DNA of 64,000 nt, taken from contig JAETQD010000001.1 in the NCBI GenBank assembly GCA_021770825.1, positions 124,001 to 188,000 of the forward strand, written 5' to 3'. The translations under genes were made by a program, and so were the position numbers. Position 1 is the first letter of the stretch; the number at the start of each line of letters is the position of its first letter. Source of the DNA: Clostridium sp. (lineage in GTDB: Bacteria > Bacillota > Clostridia > Lachnospirales > Lachnospiraceae). The notes under the pieces are model-generated. The model worked only from the letters and a program-made list of their open reading frames with translations, was not told the origin of the DNA and ran no database searches. Positions 16,749 to 26,042 of the stretch are shown piece after piece.

Positions 16749-17717
16749 CTATGCCATAAACGCCTGAAACGCCAGGGAAGCCGCCAGAGCCAGCCAGGCG
16801 GTCCCGTATAAAAGCCTGTTGGCTCTTTTAATGTCCTCCGGCTCCACCGGCCTCAAGTCGTCTCCAATGGTCTTTTTCTTATATAAGGTTCCGAAATACC
16901 AGGCATCCCCGGCAAGCTGCACCCTGAGCGCCCCCGCACAGACAGACTCCGTCTGGGCCGAGTTGGGACTTGCATGGTTAAAACGGTCCCTCCTCCATAT
17001 GTTCCAGGCATGTTTCCAGTCCATGCCGAGAAAAAAGGCGGCGCAGATCATAAACAGGGCCGACAGCCGGGAGGGAATGAAATTCAGTACATCATCCAGC
17101 CGGGCCGCCGCCCGCCCAAAGTACAGATACCGTTCATTTTTATATCCCACCATGGAGTCCATGGTATTGACCGCTTTATAAAACCATCCCAGGACCGGAC
17201 CGCCGATGGCCATATAAAAAAGGGGAGCCACCACTCCGTCCGAGGTATTTTCTGCCACGGTCTCCACCGCAGCCTTCGTCACTCCCTTTTCATCCAGCCG
17301 CTCTGTGTCCCGTCCCACGATCATGGATACGGCCTTCCTTGCTCCAAAAAGATCTCCTCTGCATAAAGGACCATACACCTTCATACTCTCGGTTTTTAAG
17401 GATTTCACAGCAAGAAGCTGATAACAGGAAAAAGCCGACACAATATAAAAAAGCCCAGGAGACACCATCCGGCACAGCGCCAGAATCCCCCAGGAAAAAA
17501 AGGCTGTGATTCCGCTTACCATCACAGCCAGCACCACGCCTCCTGCAAGAAGCCGCCGTTCATTTTGACCGCATATCCGCCGGATTCCCCTTTCCAGCCA
17601 TGAGATCAGATGGCCGATGAGGCGGACCGGATGATACAGAAACTGCGGATCCCCAAACACCTGGTCCAGAAAAAATCCCAGTGTCAGAACGGCAGCCAGT
17701 AATGTTCTGTCCACCAT
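16749..17717 (-). CDS. cbiB: Adenosylcobinamide-phosphate synthase
   Basis: CbiB joins the aminopropanol(-phosphate) arm to adenosylcobyric acid in the membrane. The 322-residue protein has four or five membrane spans. Signatures are [42 protein letters not shown] and [12 protein letters not shown]. The ATG at 17717 has AGGAG. The partner that supplies aminopropanol phosphate (CobD decarboxylase) is not in the window. Confidence 0.95.
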   Translation of the reverse strand: MVDRTLLAAVLTLGFFLDQVFGDPQFLYHPVRLIGHLISWLERGIRRICGQNERRLLAGGVVLAVMVSGITAFFSWGILALCRMVSPGLFYIVSAFSCYQLLAVKSLKTESMKVYGPLCRGDLFGARKAVSMIVGRDTERLDEKGVTKAAVETVAENTSDGVVAPLFYMAIGGPVLGWFYKAVNTMDSMVGYKNERYLYFGRAAARLDDVLNFIPSRLSALFMICAAFFLGMDWKHAWNIWRRDRFNHASPNSAQTESVCAGALRVQLAGDAWYFGTLYKKKTIGDDLRPVEPEDIKRANRLLYGTAWLALAASLAFQAFMA

Positions 17718-17724
17718 GGTTCTC

Positions 17725-18018
17725 CTATTTCATATATTTCAGGTTATTTTTATAAGTAATGGCAACGATATAAAGGGTCAGGACAACGAAGCAGATTAAG
17801 CAGACCGTCGGAAGAAAGCTGCCATGGAGGTACATGGCCAAAAGGGCCATATCCAGTCCCCAGAGAAGTCGGATAACTCCTTCCGCTTTACACCACTGCT
17901 TCCTGTTTTCAATATCCACCATGATTTTAGACCGCAGAGGAGTTACAAGTCCGCTGACAATCAGGGCACCATAGGCCAAGAAACAAACGCTCATAATCAA
18001 ACACAATAATATAACCAT
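17725..18018 (-). CDS. Small membrane protein, 97 aa
   Basis: The product has three predicted membrane segments (about residues 2-26, 48-66 and 68-90) with a charged loop, DIENRKQWCKAEG, between the first two. The ATG at 18018 has AGAGGA, and the stop is seven bases before cbiB, so it is read with the cobalamin operon. It resembles small DUF3784-like membrane proteins of Clostridia in size and topology, but I cannot assign it firmly. A membrane partner for CbiB or CobS is possible on position alone. Confidence 0.6.
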   Translation of the reverse strand: MVILLCLIMSVCFLAYGALIVSGLVTPLRSKIMVDIENRKQWCKAEGVIRLLWGLDMALLAMYLHGSFLPTVCLICFVVLTLYIVAITYKNNLKYMK

Positions 18019-18053
18019 TTTCGTCCTCTTTCTCTCTTTTTCAGACCAGTATA

Positions 18054-18713
18054 CTATAAAACGGAAATTTCTGCAACATCTGTAAGTTCAAAACCAAAGG
18101 GCTCTTCCCGGTTCTCCTGCACCTTACAGAGATATCCGGCCCCGTTTTTCACCTGCCAGGAAAAATATCCGCGGGCAGGTCTTGCGAAAGCCTCCATGGC
18201 CGCCATGATGACTCCTCCGTGGACCACAAAGACAAGGCAGCCCCCTTCCCGGTTCTCCGGCAAGGTTTTCATATCCTCCCTTATAAGCTCTCCCACGGCA
18301 TCCGCGCACCGCCTTTTAAAGTCAAGGACCTGCTCCCCTCCCGGAAACCCGTCCGTTCCGCCGGAGTCTAAAAACCTCTGGTATTCCGGATCACCGTTAA
18401 GCTCCATATAGTTCTTATATTCAAACCGTCCGAAATCACACTCCGTAAGGGCTTCCCTGGAAATCCGGGGCACTCCTTTCCATTTTGCCTGAGGAAACAA
18501 AAGGTCCGCCGTTTCCACACACCGTACCATGGGACTTGTGATGATTTTTGAGACCTCCCGGCACTGGACGTAAATTTCCTCCATCCGCCCTGCAGCGGCC
18601 GTCAAAAACCGTTCCCTGGCTTCGTCCGTGAGTCCTTCATCGCTTCTGCGCCCCACGTACCGCTTCTCCCGGTTTCCTTTGGTCTCCCCATGGCGCAAAA
18701 ACAGTATCTTCAT
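18054..18713 (-). CDS. cobC: Histidine phosphatase, probable alpha-ribazole phosphatase
   Basis: CobC removes phosphate from alpha-ribazole 5'-phosphate or adenosylcobalamin 5'-phosphate. The 219-residue protein has the phosphohistidine motif LRHGETKGN at residues 6-14, a second catalytic EALTECDFGRFE block and the late His in FVVHGGVIMA. Broad histidine phosphatases look alike. The 4-base overlap with cobS and position in the cluster make the cobalamin role likely. The start at 18713 has AGGA. Confidence 0.85.
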   Translation of the reverse strand: MKILFLRHGETKGNREKRYVGRRSDEGLTDEARERFLTAAAGRMEEIYVQCREVSKIITSPMVRCVETADLLFPQAKWKGVPRISREALTECDFGRFEYKNYMELNGDPEYQRFLDSGGTDGFPGGEQVLDFKRRCADAVGELIREDMKTLPENREGGCLVFVVHGGVIMAAMEAFARPARGYFSWQVKNGAGYLCKVQENREEPFGFELTDVAEISVL

Positions 18714-19462
18714 ATGAAATATCCTCCAATCACCATGGAAAGCACCATGAAAAGCTCACATAGCTGCAAAAAATATCCGGCCAGGTCTCCGGTGACGCCC
18801 CCAAATTCCAAAAGAGCCACGCGGCGGTAATAAAAAAACACAGCCATGGCGGAAATAACAGCCAAAAGCCCATACCGGCCTCCAAATCCCACCATCAGAC
18901 AGGCAGCTCCGGCCCCAAAGGCGATCATGGTTACAGCCACCAGCTTCTTATGGGCGTCCTTCATAAAGTCGGCCAGCATTCCATGGGCCCTGGCTTCCGG
19001 GAAGGTCACCACAGCAAAGCCGCTGAGAGCCCTGGATAATATAAAGCCTGCCGCCGCCGCCCCTGCCATGGGCTTTGTAAGCTCTGTGCAGGCGGAAAAA
19101 TAAAACAATAGATACAGGATTCCGGAAATCACCGCAAAAGCACCTGTGTGGGTATCCTTAAGAATCTGAAGCTTCTTCTCCTTATCCCCATAGGAGGCCC
19201 TGGCATCGCAGGTGTCTAAAAATCCGTCCATGTGGATTCTCCCGGTCACCAATAAGGGAATGGCTGTGAGAACGGCTGCCGAAAGAGCTGTCCCCACACC
19301 TTTATACTCCAAAAGCCGGAAGGCACCGTAAAATAAGGCGCCAGCCACCGCTCCGATAAGTGGAAAGAAACACATGGCCCACTTCCTGTCCTTTTCCTCC
19401 CATAAAAAGGCAGGCATAGGAATTTTGGAATACATGGAAAAGGCGATCATCAAAGCTTTCAT
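18710..19462 (-). CDS. cobS: Adenosylcobinamide-GDP ribazoletransferase (cobalamin synthase)
   Basis: CobS joins adenosylcobinamide-GDP to alpha-ribazole(-phosphate) at the membrane. The 250-residue protein is hydrophobic throughout. It has AFSMYSKIPMP near the start, then RIHMDGFLDTCDA with the metal-binding aspartates, and KDTHTGAFAVIS. The ATG at 19462 overlaps the cobT stop and cobC begins in its last codons, so cobT-cobS-cobC are translationally coupled. CobU, which makes the GDP-activated substrate, is not in the window. Confidence 0.95.
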   Translation of the reverse strand: MKALMIAFSMYSKIPMPAFLWEEKDRKWAMCFFPLIGAVAGALFYGAFRLLEYKGVGTALSAAVLTAIPLLVTGRIHMDGFLDTCDARASYGDKEKKLQILKDTHTGAFAVISGILYLLFYFSACTELTKPMAGAAAAGFILSRALSGFAVVTFPEARAHGMLADFMKDAHKKLVAVTMIAFGAGAACLMVGFGGRYGLLAVISAMAVFFYYRRVALLEFGGVTGDLAGYFLQLCELFMVLSMVIGGYFI

Positions 19463-20610
19463 TCCCCTTTGCTCCTCTCCGCCTCGTAGTCCACATAGGA
19501 CTCCACCTGGATATCCTCAAAGGTGCTCATCTTCTCATACACATCGGCTCCCATCTTAAGAAGCGGCAGGAATGCCACAGCTCCGCTTCCCTCTCCAAGA
19601 TGCATGCCGCAGTCCAGGGGTCCGTGTAACCCCATCATGTCCATCACCATCCGGCCGGCCGGCTCAGACGACACATGGGAGGCCAGAATGAAATCCCGGA
19701 CTCTGCCGCAGATACACACAGCCAGAAAAGCAGCCACCGAGGAAATATATCCGTCAATCACCACCGGAATCCTGTGGACTGCCGCGCCCAGAAACAGGCC
19801 TGTCATCCCCGCAATATCAAAGCCGCCGAGCTCCGAAAGCAGGGTGAGGGTCTCCTCCGGAAGGTCCTCCTCTCCCCACCGGCAGGATTCCCATTGGGGA
19901 TATGTTTCAAGAACCCGCTCCACTGCAAGGCTCACGGCTCTCTTTTTCTTTAAAAGACCTTCATCCGAAAGCCCGGCTCCCCGCCCGGTGACCGTTTCTG
20001 CCTTTGATTTTGTGAGAATCGCCGTAAGGGCGCTGCTGGGGGTGGTATTTCCAATTCCCATCTCCCCTGTGGCAATGATCTCATACCCCATGGCCTTCAA
20101 ATCCCCTGCCAGGCGGATTCCCGAAAGAACGGCCGACTCACAGTCTCTTCGTTCCATGGCCGCCTCCCGAACCAGGTTTTTGCTGCCGCAGGCAGTTTTT
20201 CTGTTTAAGAGAACGAAAGGCTTAAGGGTTTCTTCTTTCGGAGTCTCTCCCACCATTCCAATATCCACCGGAAACACGTCCGTTCCCGCCACCTGGCACA
20301 TGATGGTTACGGAGGTCTGATTTTTTGTGAAATTTTCCGCCACGATTCTGGTCACATCCTGGCTCGTCTGGGTCACGCCTTCTTCCACCACGCCGTGGTC
20401 CGCACACATGACCGCCAGGGCAGATTTTCCCACATGGACCGGAAATGCCCGTCCTGTGATTCCTGCAATTTTTATAATGTCCTCTTCCAGAATTCCCAGG
20501 CTTCCGATGGGCTTTGCCACCGAATTCCACCTTCTTTTCGCCAGCTCCTTTGCTCTTTCATCGGCAGGAGCAATCTTTAAAAGATCATGAAAAAGCTCTT
20601 CCAGCATCAT
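19459..20610 (-). CDS. cobT: Nicotinate-nucleotide:dimethylbenzimidazole phosphoribosyltransferase
   Basis: CobT activates the lower-ligand base to alpha-ribazole 5'-phosphate. The 383-residue protein has the family blocks RRWNSVAKPIGSLG, VMCADHGVVEEGVTQTSQDVT, GEMGIGNTTPSSALTA and GRGAGLSDEG. A frame open to 20724 lies inside cbiA. The ATG at 20610 (next codon also ATG) has GAGG nine bases upstream and gives the normal N-terminus, leaving a 26-base overlap with cbiA. Which base is used cannot be read here. Confidence 0.95.
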   Translation of the reverse strand: MMLEELFHDLLKIAPADERAKELAKRRWNSVAKPIGSLGILEEDIIKIAGITGRAFPVHVGKSALAVMCADHGVVEEGVTQTSQDVTRIVAENFTKNQTSVTIMCQVAGTDVFPVDIGMVGETPKEETLKPFVLLNRKTACGSKNLVREAAMERRDCESAVLSGIRLAGDLKAMGYEIIATGEMGIGNTTPSSALTAILTKSKAETVTGRGAGLSDEGLLKKKRAVSLAVERVLETYPQWESCRWGEEDLPEETLTLLSELGGFDIAGMTGLFLGAAVHRIPVVIDGYISSVAAFLAVCICGRVRDFILASHVSSEPAGRMVMDMMGLHGPLDCGMHLGEGSGAVAFLPLLKMGADVYEKMSTFEDIQVESYVDYEAERSKGE

Positions 20611-22045
20611 ATTTTTCTGCCTCACTTTTTGTCTGTTTGTATGTCTCTTCCTTCCACACGGCCGCCCGCCGTAAAAAGTTGTAGGGATAATGGCCGTAAA
20701 AATACAGATGGGGAAAGCCCGCATACAGGCTGTCTGTCATATATCCGCAGTCCCATCCCCTGGCTCCCACAGGCTTTCGGAAGGAACATGCGTCTCCGTT
20801 TTCTTCACAGTCCCAGTGATGGAATTCATGGGCCGGAAATTTCTCTCCCGCAGGACCTAAAATTCCATCTTTTTTGATTGTCATGACTCCATAGCCAAAC
20901 CGGGAAAGCTTCCCGGAATTTTTACTTTCCCCAGGAAGGACACCGCACATGGGCCACCGTTTCTTCTCACTGTCAAAGAGCCACTCCTTTAAATAGAGAT
21001 ATCCGCCGCATTCTGCAATGCAGGGCATCCCCAGTCCAATGCATTCCTTCATGCTCTCCCGCATGGAGCGGTTTTTAGAAAGGACTTCCCCGTAAAGCTC
21101 CGGATATCCGCCTCCCAGGTAGAGTCCGTCCGCCTCATCCGGAACCCGTTGGTCTTTCATGGGGGAAAAATAACGAAGCTCTGCCCCCATGGCCTTTAGG
21201 GTGTCCAGGTTGTCCTCATAATAAAAGCAAAAAGCCTGGTCCATGGCAACGGCAATCACCGGCTTTTCCCCGTTTTTCTTTCTCACACAGGGGATTCCCT
21301 CCCCCTGCGAAGAAAGGGGCTTTGCCGCTTTCGCCAGGGAAAGCAGGGCATCCATATCAATGCCCGGCCGGATCCGGTCTGCAAGCGCCTTTATCTTCTT
21401 TTGGAATTCCGGAATTTCCTCCGGCATAATAAGGCCCAGATGACGGCTCTCAAAAGTAAAATCCTTTAAAACGGGAACATAACCGATGACGGAAATTCCA
21501 AGCTCCCGCTCTGCGGCCTCCTTAAGTCCGGGATACAGCATGGGCGATAAGCGGTTAAAAATCACGCCGCAAATCTGGCTGTCCGGGCGGTATGTGAGAA
21601 AGCCGCGGATGGCCGCCAGAACCGAATAGCTCCGCCCCGATGCATCCGCAATGAGAACCACCGGGGTTTTCGTAAGCCTGGCCACCTCATAGGCGCTGGC
21701 CCGGTCCGTGGTGCCCCCGAGGCCGTCATAATAGCCCATGACGCCCTCTATGACTCCTAAGCTCTTCGCTTTTTGGCCATGACGCTCCAAAAGATAACAG
21801 AGCTGGTTTTCACTGGAAAAAAAGCTGTCCAGATTGTGAGAGGGAATTCCCAGCACTCTCCGGTGAAACATGGGGTCAATATAGTCAGGGCCGCATTTAA
21901 AGGCATGGACCGTATAGTCTGCTGCTGGCCCCTTTGTATCGGAAAGCAGCGATAAAAGCCCGCAGGTGATCATGGTCTTTCCCTGCCCGCTTTTTTCTGC
22001 CGCGATCATGAATCTTGGGAACTCACAGCTTTTATGGTCTGCCAT
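20585..22045 (-). CDS. cbiA: Cobyrinate a,c-diamide synthase
   Basis: CbiA amidates the a and c side chains of cobyrinic acid with glutamine and ATP. The 486-residue protein has the ATP-binding AAEKSGQGKTMITCGLL near residue 13, YIDPMFHRRVLG and GVMGYYDGLGG in the synthetase part. A glutaminase domain after about 260 has the nucleophile in IAECGGYLYL. The frame opens at 22093, but the ATG at 22045 starts at the correct place and overlaps the cbiJET stop by 14 bases. Its own end overlaps cobT. Confidence 0.95.
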   Translation of the reverse strand: MADHKSCEFPRFMIAAEKSGQGKTMITCGLLSLLSDTKGPAADYTVHAFKCGPDYIDPMFHRRVLGIPSHNLDSFFSSENQLCYLLERHGQKAKSLGVIEGVMGYYDGLGGTTDRASAYEVARLTKTPVVLIADASGRSYSVLAAIRGFLTYRPDSQICGVIFNRLSPMLYPGLKEAAERELGISVIGYVPVLKDFTFESRHLGLIMPEEIPEFQKKIKALADRIRPGIDMDALLSLAKAAKPLSSQGEGIPCVRKKNGEKPVIAVAMDQAFCFYYEDNLDTLKAMGAELRYFSPMKDQRVPDEADGLYLGGGYPELYGEVLSKNRSMRESMKECIGLGMPCIAECGGYLYLKEWLFDSEKKRWPMCGVLPGESKNSGKLSRFGYGVMTIKKDGILGPAGEKFPAHEFHHWDCEENGDACSFRKPVGARGWDCGYMTDSLYAGFPHLYFYGHYPYNFLRRAAVWKEETYKQTKSEAEKYDAGRAFS

Positions 22046-24083
22046 GGCATTCCTCCTTAAAGGGGATTTCCTTCGCCCCGGAAAAGGACACAATCCACAC
22101 CGGATTCTGCCCCATCATCAAATGGCTGCTTCCCGCCTTTTTCGCCCGGGCCGCAGAAAGCTGCACGATCTCTTCCTCCTCCACCTGCCCGGTTTTCATA
22201 ATCTCGGTAAGCGCCGCCATGGATTCCAGAGTAATCACATTCACCACAAACCGGGCCGCCGGGTTTTTCCCAAGGGCTTTTTTTATGATGTCTCCCATAC
22301 TGCCGCCGCTTCCTCCAATGAATACATGGGTGGGGGCGGGCAGGTCCTTCATGGCCTCCGGTGCCTCTCCCTCTACGATCTCCAGATTGGAAAGGCCGAA
22401 TTTCTCTCTGTTTTTCCTTATGAGCTCCACCGCATCGTGGTTTCTTTCAATGGCAAAGACCTTTATGCTCCCGGAAAGTCTGGCGCATTCCACGGACACA
22501 GATCCGGTTCCGGCCCCCACATCATACACCACAGCCCCGGCCGTAAGCTTAAGCTTTGACAAAGAAACGGCGCGGACCTCCATCTTGGTCATGGGAACCT
22601 TATCCCTTAAGAAAACCTCATCGTCCAGCCCATGGGTCAGCACGGGTTCCCTGTGTTCTTCCGCTTCCGGATTTTTTATGAGAAATACTGCAAGCGGTGC
22701 TGTTTCACAGTCCTTAAACTCTTTTGGACTCCCCTTCCGGATACGCTCTCCCGGCAGGGAAAGATTTTCCCCTACGGCTAACTCCACCCCGGAAAGCCCC
22801 GCATCCAGAAGCCGTCTGCACACTTCCTTTAGCGTATCGGACCCGCCGGCAAGCAGAAATACCTTCGGAAACTTCTTCACCTCCGGAATAAAATCCGCTT
22901 CCCGGCCATGAAGGCTTAAGAGCCTGGCATCTTCCCAGGACTCCCCTGTCCTTGCAAAAAAATAGCTGACCGAAGAGATTCCCGGAAGGACAGAAAGCTC
23001 CGTGTCCGGCTCGTGCTCAAAGACCTGTAAAAGCTTTTTTGCACCGCTGTAAAAGCCTACGTCCCCGGAAAGGGCAATGCAGACATTTTCGTATTCCTCA
23101 TGGGTTCTTAAGTATTCCAGAATCCGTTCCGGCTGGTATTCCAAAAGCTCCGGTTTTCCAAACTCCCGAAGCCCTTCCACAATCCGTTTTGCCCCTGCAA
23201 TCAGTTCACAGCCTGCAAGGGCCGATGCAGCTTCCCTTGTGAGAAGGCCGCTTCCACCGGGACCTGCGCCCAGAACATACACCTTCCGCAGCTTTTTTTG
23301 CTCCTCATGGCATGGGAAAAGTCCCAATTCCCTTTCCAGCGTGTCCAAAGCTTCCTTTAAGGAAATCCCGTCTTCTTTTGGCCGTCCGATTACAATCAGG
23401 CCTGCCCCGGCCCGTCGGGCGGCCTCCTCCTTTTCCTCGAACCCCCCGGCCTTTCCGGATTCCTTTGTCACCATCCACTTTGCGCCGATGCTCTTAAGAA
23501 GAGCCAGATTCATTTCCATGGAAAAGGGGCCCTGCATGGCAATCAGGTGACTGCCGTAAAAGCCCAGGTCCGCCGCATGGGAAACCACCTCCGGCAGGGA
23601 CAAAACCCTGGCGTAAATTCGCTCCTCCCACCGGGGAAGATTTTTGTATTTATGGAGCTCCTTGCTGCCTGTGGTCACAAGAACGGCGCCTTCCTGGTCC
23701 TTTAAGGTCAAAACCGCCTCTTCCACGGAATCCACGGAAAGAATTCCGTCGGAGGTCTTTTTTCCAGGTTCCCTTAAAACCCTCAGATACCGGATTCCTG
23801 CATGTTCGCAGGACTTCTTCACATTTTCCGACACAAGTTTTGCGTAGGGATGCGTAGCGTCTAACACCAGGTCATAGGACCGCTCCTTCAGCATTTCTGC
23901 AATCTGTGCTTCATCCATCCGGCCGCAGAATATCTTAAGGTTTCCCGCCTGGGGAAGCCCCTCTTTTCCATACTCCGTTGCCACGAAAATATCCAAAGAC
24001 ATCTGCGTACCAGCCAGCCGCCTGGCCAAAATCCGGCCCTCGGTGGTTCCTGCAAACAAGCCGATTTTCTTTCCTTCCATCAT
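22032..24083 (-). CDS. cbiJET: Triple fusion CbiJ (precorrin-6A reductase) - CbiE - CbiT
   Basis: One 683-residue frame carries three corrin enzymes. Residues about 5-250 are CbiJ/CobK, the NAD(P)H reductase of (cobalt-)precorrin-6A (GLFAGTTEGRILARRL, then LDATHPYA, then ITGS-like VTTGSKELHKY). Residues about 266-470 are CbiE, the C5-methyltransferase (VYVLGAGPGGSGLLT, then ALSGDVGFYSG, then LPGISSVSY). Residues about 483-683 are CbiT, the C15-methyltransferase/decarboxylase (THGLDDEVF, SAM motif DVGAGTGSVSVE at 521-532, HVFIGGSGG). CbiE-CbiT fusions are well known (CobL); adding CbiJ in front is less usual. The ATG at 24083 overlaps the cbiH stop and has GAGAGG. Confidence 0.93.
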   Translation of the reverse strand: MMEGKKIGLFAGTTEGRILARRLAGTQMSLDIFVATEYGKEGLPQAGNLKIFCGRMDEAQIAEMLKERSYDLVLDATHPYAKLVSENVKKSCEHAGIRYLRVLREPGKKTSDGILSVDSVEEAVLTLKDQEGAVLVTTGSKELHKYKNLPRWEERIYARVLSLPEVVSHAADLGFYGSHLIAMQGPFSMEMNLALLKSIGAKWMVTKESGKAGGFEEKEEAARRAGAGLIVIGRPKEDGISLKEALDTLERELGLFPCHEEQKKLRKVYVLGAGPGGSGLLTREAASALAGCELIAGAKRIVEGLREFGKPELLEYQPERILEYLRTHEEYENVCIALSGDVGFYSGAKKLLQVFEHEPDTELSVLPGISSVSYFFARTGESWEDARLLSLHGREADFIPEVKKFPKVFLLAGGSDTLKEVCRRLLDAGLSGVELAVGENLSLPGERIRKGSPKEFKDCETAPLAVFLIKNPEAEEHREPVLTHGLDDEVFLRDKVPMTKMEVRAVSLSKLKLTAGAVVYDVGAGTGSVSVECARLSGSIKVFAIERNHDAVELIRKNREKFGLSNLEIVEGEAPEAMKDLPAPTHVFIGGSGGSMGDIIKKALGKNPAARFVVNVITLESMAALTEIMKTGQVEEEEIVQLSAARAKKAGSSHLMMGQNPVWIVSFSGAKEIPFKEECHGRP

Positions 24084-24814
24084 AACTGATATCCTCTCGG
24101 AGTCACCATCCACCTGCCATGGTCTGCATCCATGGTCTGGCTGTTGCCCACAAACACCGTGGTAAACATATCTGCCTCATAGTCCGCCAGCTCTTTCAGG
24201 GTGAGGATTTTCTTTTCCTCACCGTCTCTTCCAATGTTTTTTACCACGCCGCACACCGTATCAGGACCTTTAAACTCCATCAAAATTTCACAGGCCCGTT
24301 TCAGATAGTCAGCCCGCTTTTTGCTGGAGGGATTGTAGATGCACAGAGAAAAATCCGCCTGGGCCGCCGCACGGAGCCGGCCTTCAATTTTCTCCCAGGG
24401 TGTCAGAAGGTCACTTAAGCTTACCACTGCAAAATCGTGCATGAGGGGCGCTCCCAAAACCGCCGCCCCCGAAGAAGCCGCCGTAATTCCAGGCACAATC
24501 TCCAAAAGAACCTCCGGATATCCCTGCCCGATTTCCAGAATCAGCCCGGCCATGCCGTAAATCCCCGCATCTCCGCTGCAGATCATGGCCACGGTCTTTC
24601 CCTTCATGGCCTCCTCAAAGGCCAGTGCACACCGTTCCTTTTCCTGCCGCATGGGAGTGGTTAAAAATTCCTTTCCCGGGAAATACTCTTCCACCAGGTT
24701 CACATATACGGTATATCCCACAATCACATCACAGGCCTTTAAAATTCGCTCTGCCTTTATGGTCATGGATTCATATTCGCCGGGACCAATTCCTACCACA
24801 TAGATTTTTTTCAT
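24080..24814 (-). CDS. cbiH: Cobalt-precorrin-3B C17-methyltransferase
   Basis: CbiH methylates C-17 and drives ring contraction in the anaerobic route. The 244-residue SAM methyltransferase begins YVVGIGPGEYESMTIKA. It has VGYTVYVNLV, CSGDAGIYGMAGL and VPGITAASSGAAVLGAPL, and the CbiH-type CIYNPSSKKRADYL. The start ATG overlaps the cbiF stop (ACATGA) with a GGGGACGG site. No CbiG domain is attached or adjacent, although cbiG often sits between cbiF and cbiH. Confidence 0.95.
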   Translation of the reverse strand: MKKIYVVGIGPGEYESMTIKAERILKACDVIVGYTVYVNLVEEYFPGKEFLTTPMRQEKERCALAFEEAMKGKTVAMICSGDAGIYGMAGLILEIGQGYPEVLLEIVPGITAASSGAAVLGAPLMHDFAVVSLSDLLTPWEKIEGRLRAAAQADFSLCIYNPSSKKRADYLKRACEILMEFKGPDTVCGVVKNIGRDGEEKKILTLKELADYEADMFTTVFVGNSQTMDADHGRWMVTPRGYQL

Positions 24815-25581
24815 GTATCCGTCCCCTTTCTGTATTCCGTGGAAAAATCGGGTGCATAGAGCCTGGAGTCGGCATAGCCGTTTTCCTCTCTGGTTCCCAG
24901 GACATCTCCAATGAAAATCATAGCCGTCTTTTTAATGCCCTCCCTCTGGGCCGTCTCCGCCAGGGTGGAAACGGTACAGCGCACCTTTTTTTCCTCCGGC
25001 CAGGTGGCCTTATAGACAATGGCCGCCGGCGTATCTTTCGGATATCCGGCAGAAAGTAACTCCTGTTCCATCTCCGTAAGAAGTCCGGCGCTTAAAAACA
25101 CGGCCATGGTGGCGCGGTGGGCTGCCAGAGAGCGAAAACTTTCCTTTTCCGGCACCGCCGTTCTCCCTGCCATTCTGGTGATAATCACCGTCTGGGAAAC
25201 CTCCGGCAGCGTAAGTTCTGCATGGAGGCTGGCGGCAGCTCCGCAAAAGGAGCTGACTCCGGGGCATACTTCATAAGAAATCTTCTTCCGGTCCAAAAGG
25301 TCCATCTGCTCCCGAATTGCGCCGAAGATTGACGGGTCTCCCGTATGGAGGCGGACGGTCATTTTTCCCTGGGCCTCCGCCTGCTCCATAACCGCAATCA
25401 CTTCCTGAAGCGTCATTTTGGCGCTGTTATAAATCCGGCATCCCTCTTTTGTCTCCTCAAGAAGCTCGGGGTTTACCAGGGAGCCCGCATAAATCACCAC
25501 ATCTGCCTCTTTTAACAGCCGCTGCCCCCGCACGGTAATCAGATCTTTTGCACCGCTTCCGGCGCCCACAAAATGTACCAT
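24811..25581 (-). CDS. cbiF: Cobalt-precorrin-4 C11-methyltransferase
   Basis: CbiF methylates C-11 of cobalt-precorrin-4. The 256-residue protein starts MVHFVGAGSGAKDLITVRG and has ADVVIYAGSLVNPELL, RLHTGDPSIFGAI and CPGVSSFCGAAA, all characteristic of CbiF/CobM. The open frame continues to 25635 inside the preceding gene; the ATG at 25581 has GGAGG seven bases upstream and is the family start. The end overlaps cbiH by 4 bases. Confidence 0.95.
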   Translation of the reverse strand: MVHFVGAGSGAKDLITVRGQRLLKEADVVIYAGSLVNPELLEETKEGCRIYNSAKMTLQEVIAVMEQAEAQGKMTVRLHTGDPSIFGAIREQMDLLDRKKISYEVCPGVSSFCGAAASLHAELTLPEVSQTVIITRMAGRTAVPEKESFRSLAAHRATMAVFLSAGLLTEMEQELLSAGYPKDTPAAIVYKATWPEEKKVRCTVSTLAETAQREGIKKTAMIFIGDVLGTREENGYADSRLYAPDFSTEYRKGTDT

Positions 25582-25603
25582 TCCATGTCCTCCGCGTTTT
25601 CCC

Positions 25604-26017
25604 TTATTCCTCTGAGAACAGCACCCGCTCTGCAATGGCGGCTGCGTCCATGATGCAGTCCTGACAGGAGCGAAGCACCTTTCCTGTGTCCACGCCCTTT
25701 AATTCCCGGCAGATTACCGCCTGGTTCTGTTCCTTAAACTGGCCCACCATCTCCCTGGAGAGCTTGTAGGATTCCGCCTTGCTGTTGGGCTTTTCCAGGT
25801 TTCCGGTGCTTCTCTTCATTCCGGCCAGAACACAGGCACCTGTCAGGGCTCCGCAGGTTCCGTTCATTCCTCCCATTCCAAGGCCCAGGGCCTCTGTCAT
25901 TTTAAACATGGTCTCCTCATCCACGCCAACCAGGTCACAATAGGTACAGGCAACGGCCTGGGCACAGTTATATCCCTGATCATGCTTTTTAATGGTTTCC
26001 TCAATTCTGGACTTCAT
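25604..26017 (-). CDS. C_GCAxxG_C_C family redox-type protein
   Basis: This family is named for its conserved Cys/Gly pattern and is thought to bind a metal or take part in electron transfer; its reaction is not established. The 137-residue protein shows the pattern as YNCAQAVACTYCDLVG, GLGMGGMNGTCGALTGA and a C-terminal CRELKG with RSCQDCIMDAA. The cysteines are intact. The ATG at 26017 has AGGAGG; an upstream ATG at 26050 lacks a better site. It is placed 22 bases before cbiF. Clustering with corrin genes hints at a redox or cobalt role, which is inference. Confidence 0.85.
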   Translation of the reverse strand: MKSRIEETIKKHDQGYNCAQAVACTYCDLVGVDEETMFKMTEALGLGMGGMNGTCGALTGACVLAGMKRSTGNLEKPNSKAESYKLSREMVGQFKEQNQAVICRELKGVDTGKVLRSCQDCIMDAAAIAERVLFSEE

Positions 26018-26042
26018 CTTCCATTCCTCCTCATCTGAATCT

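Noticed and set aside
19523..20320. 265-codon plus-strand open frame opposite cobT
   Set aside because: It is fully antisense to a well-supported cobT and shows no family features or ribosome site.
22015..22911. 298-codon plus-strand open frame opposite cbiJET
   Set aside because: Serine/proline-rich shadow of the CbiT and CbiE coding region.
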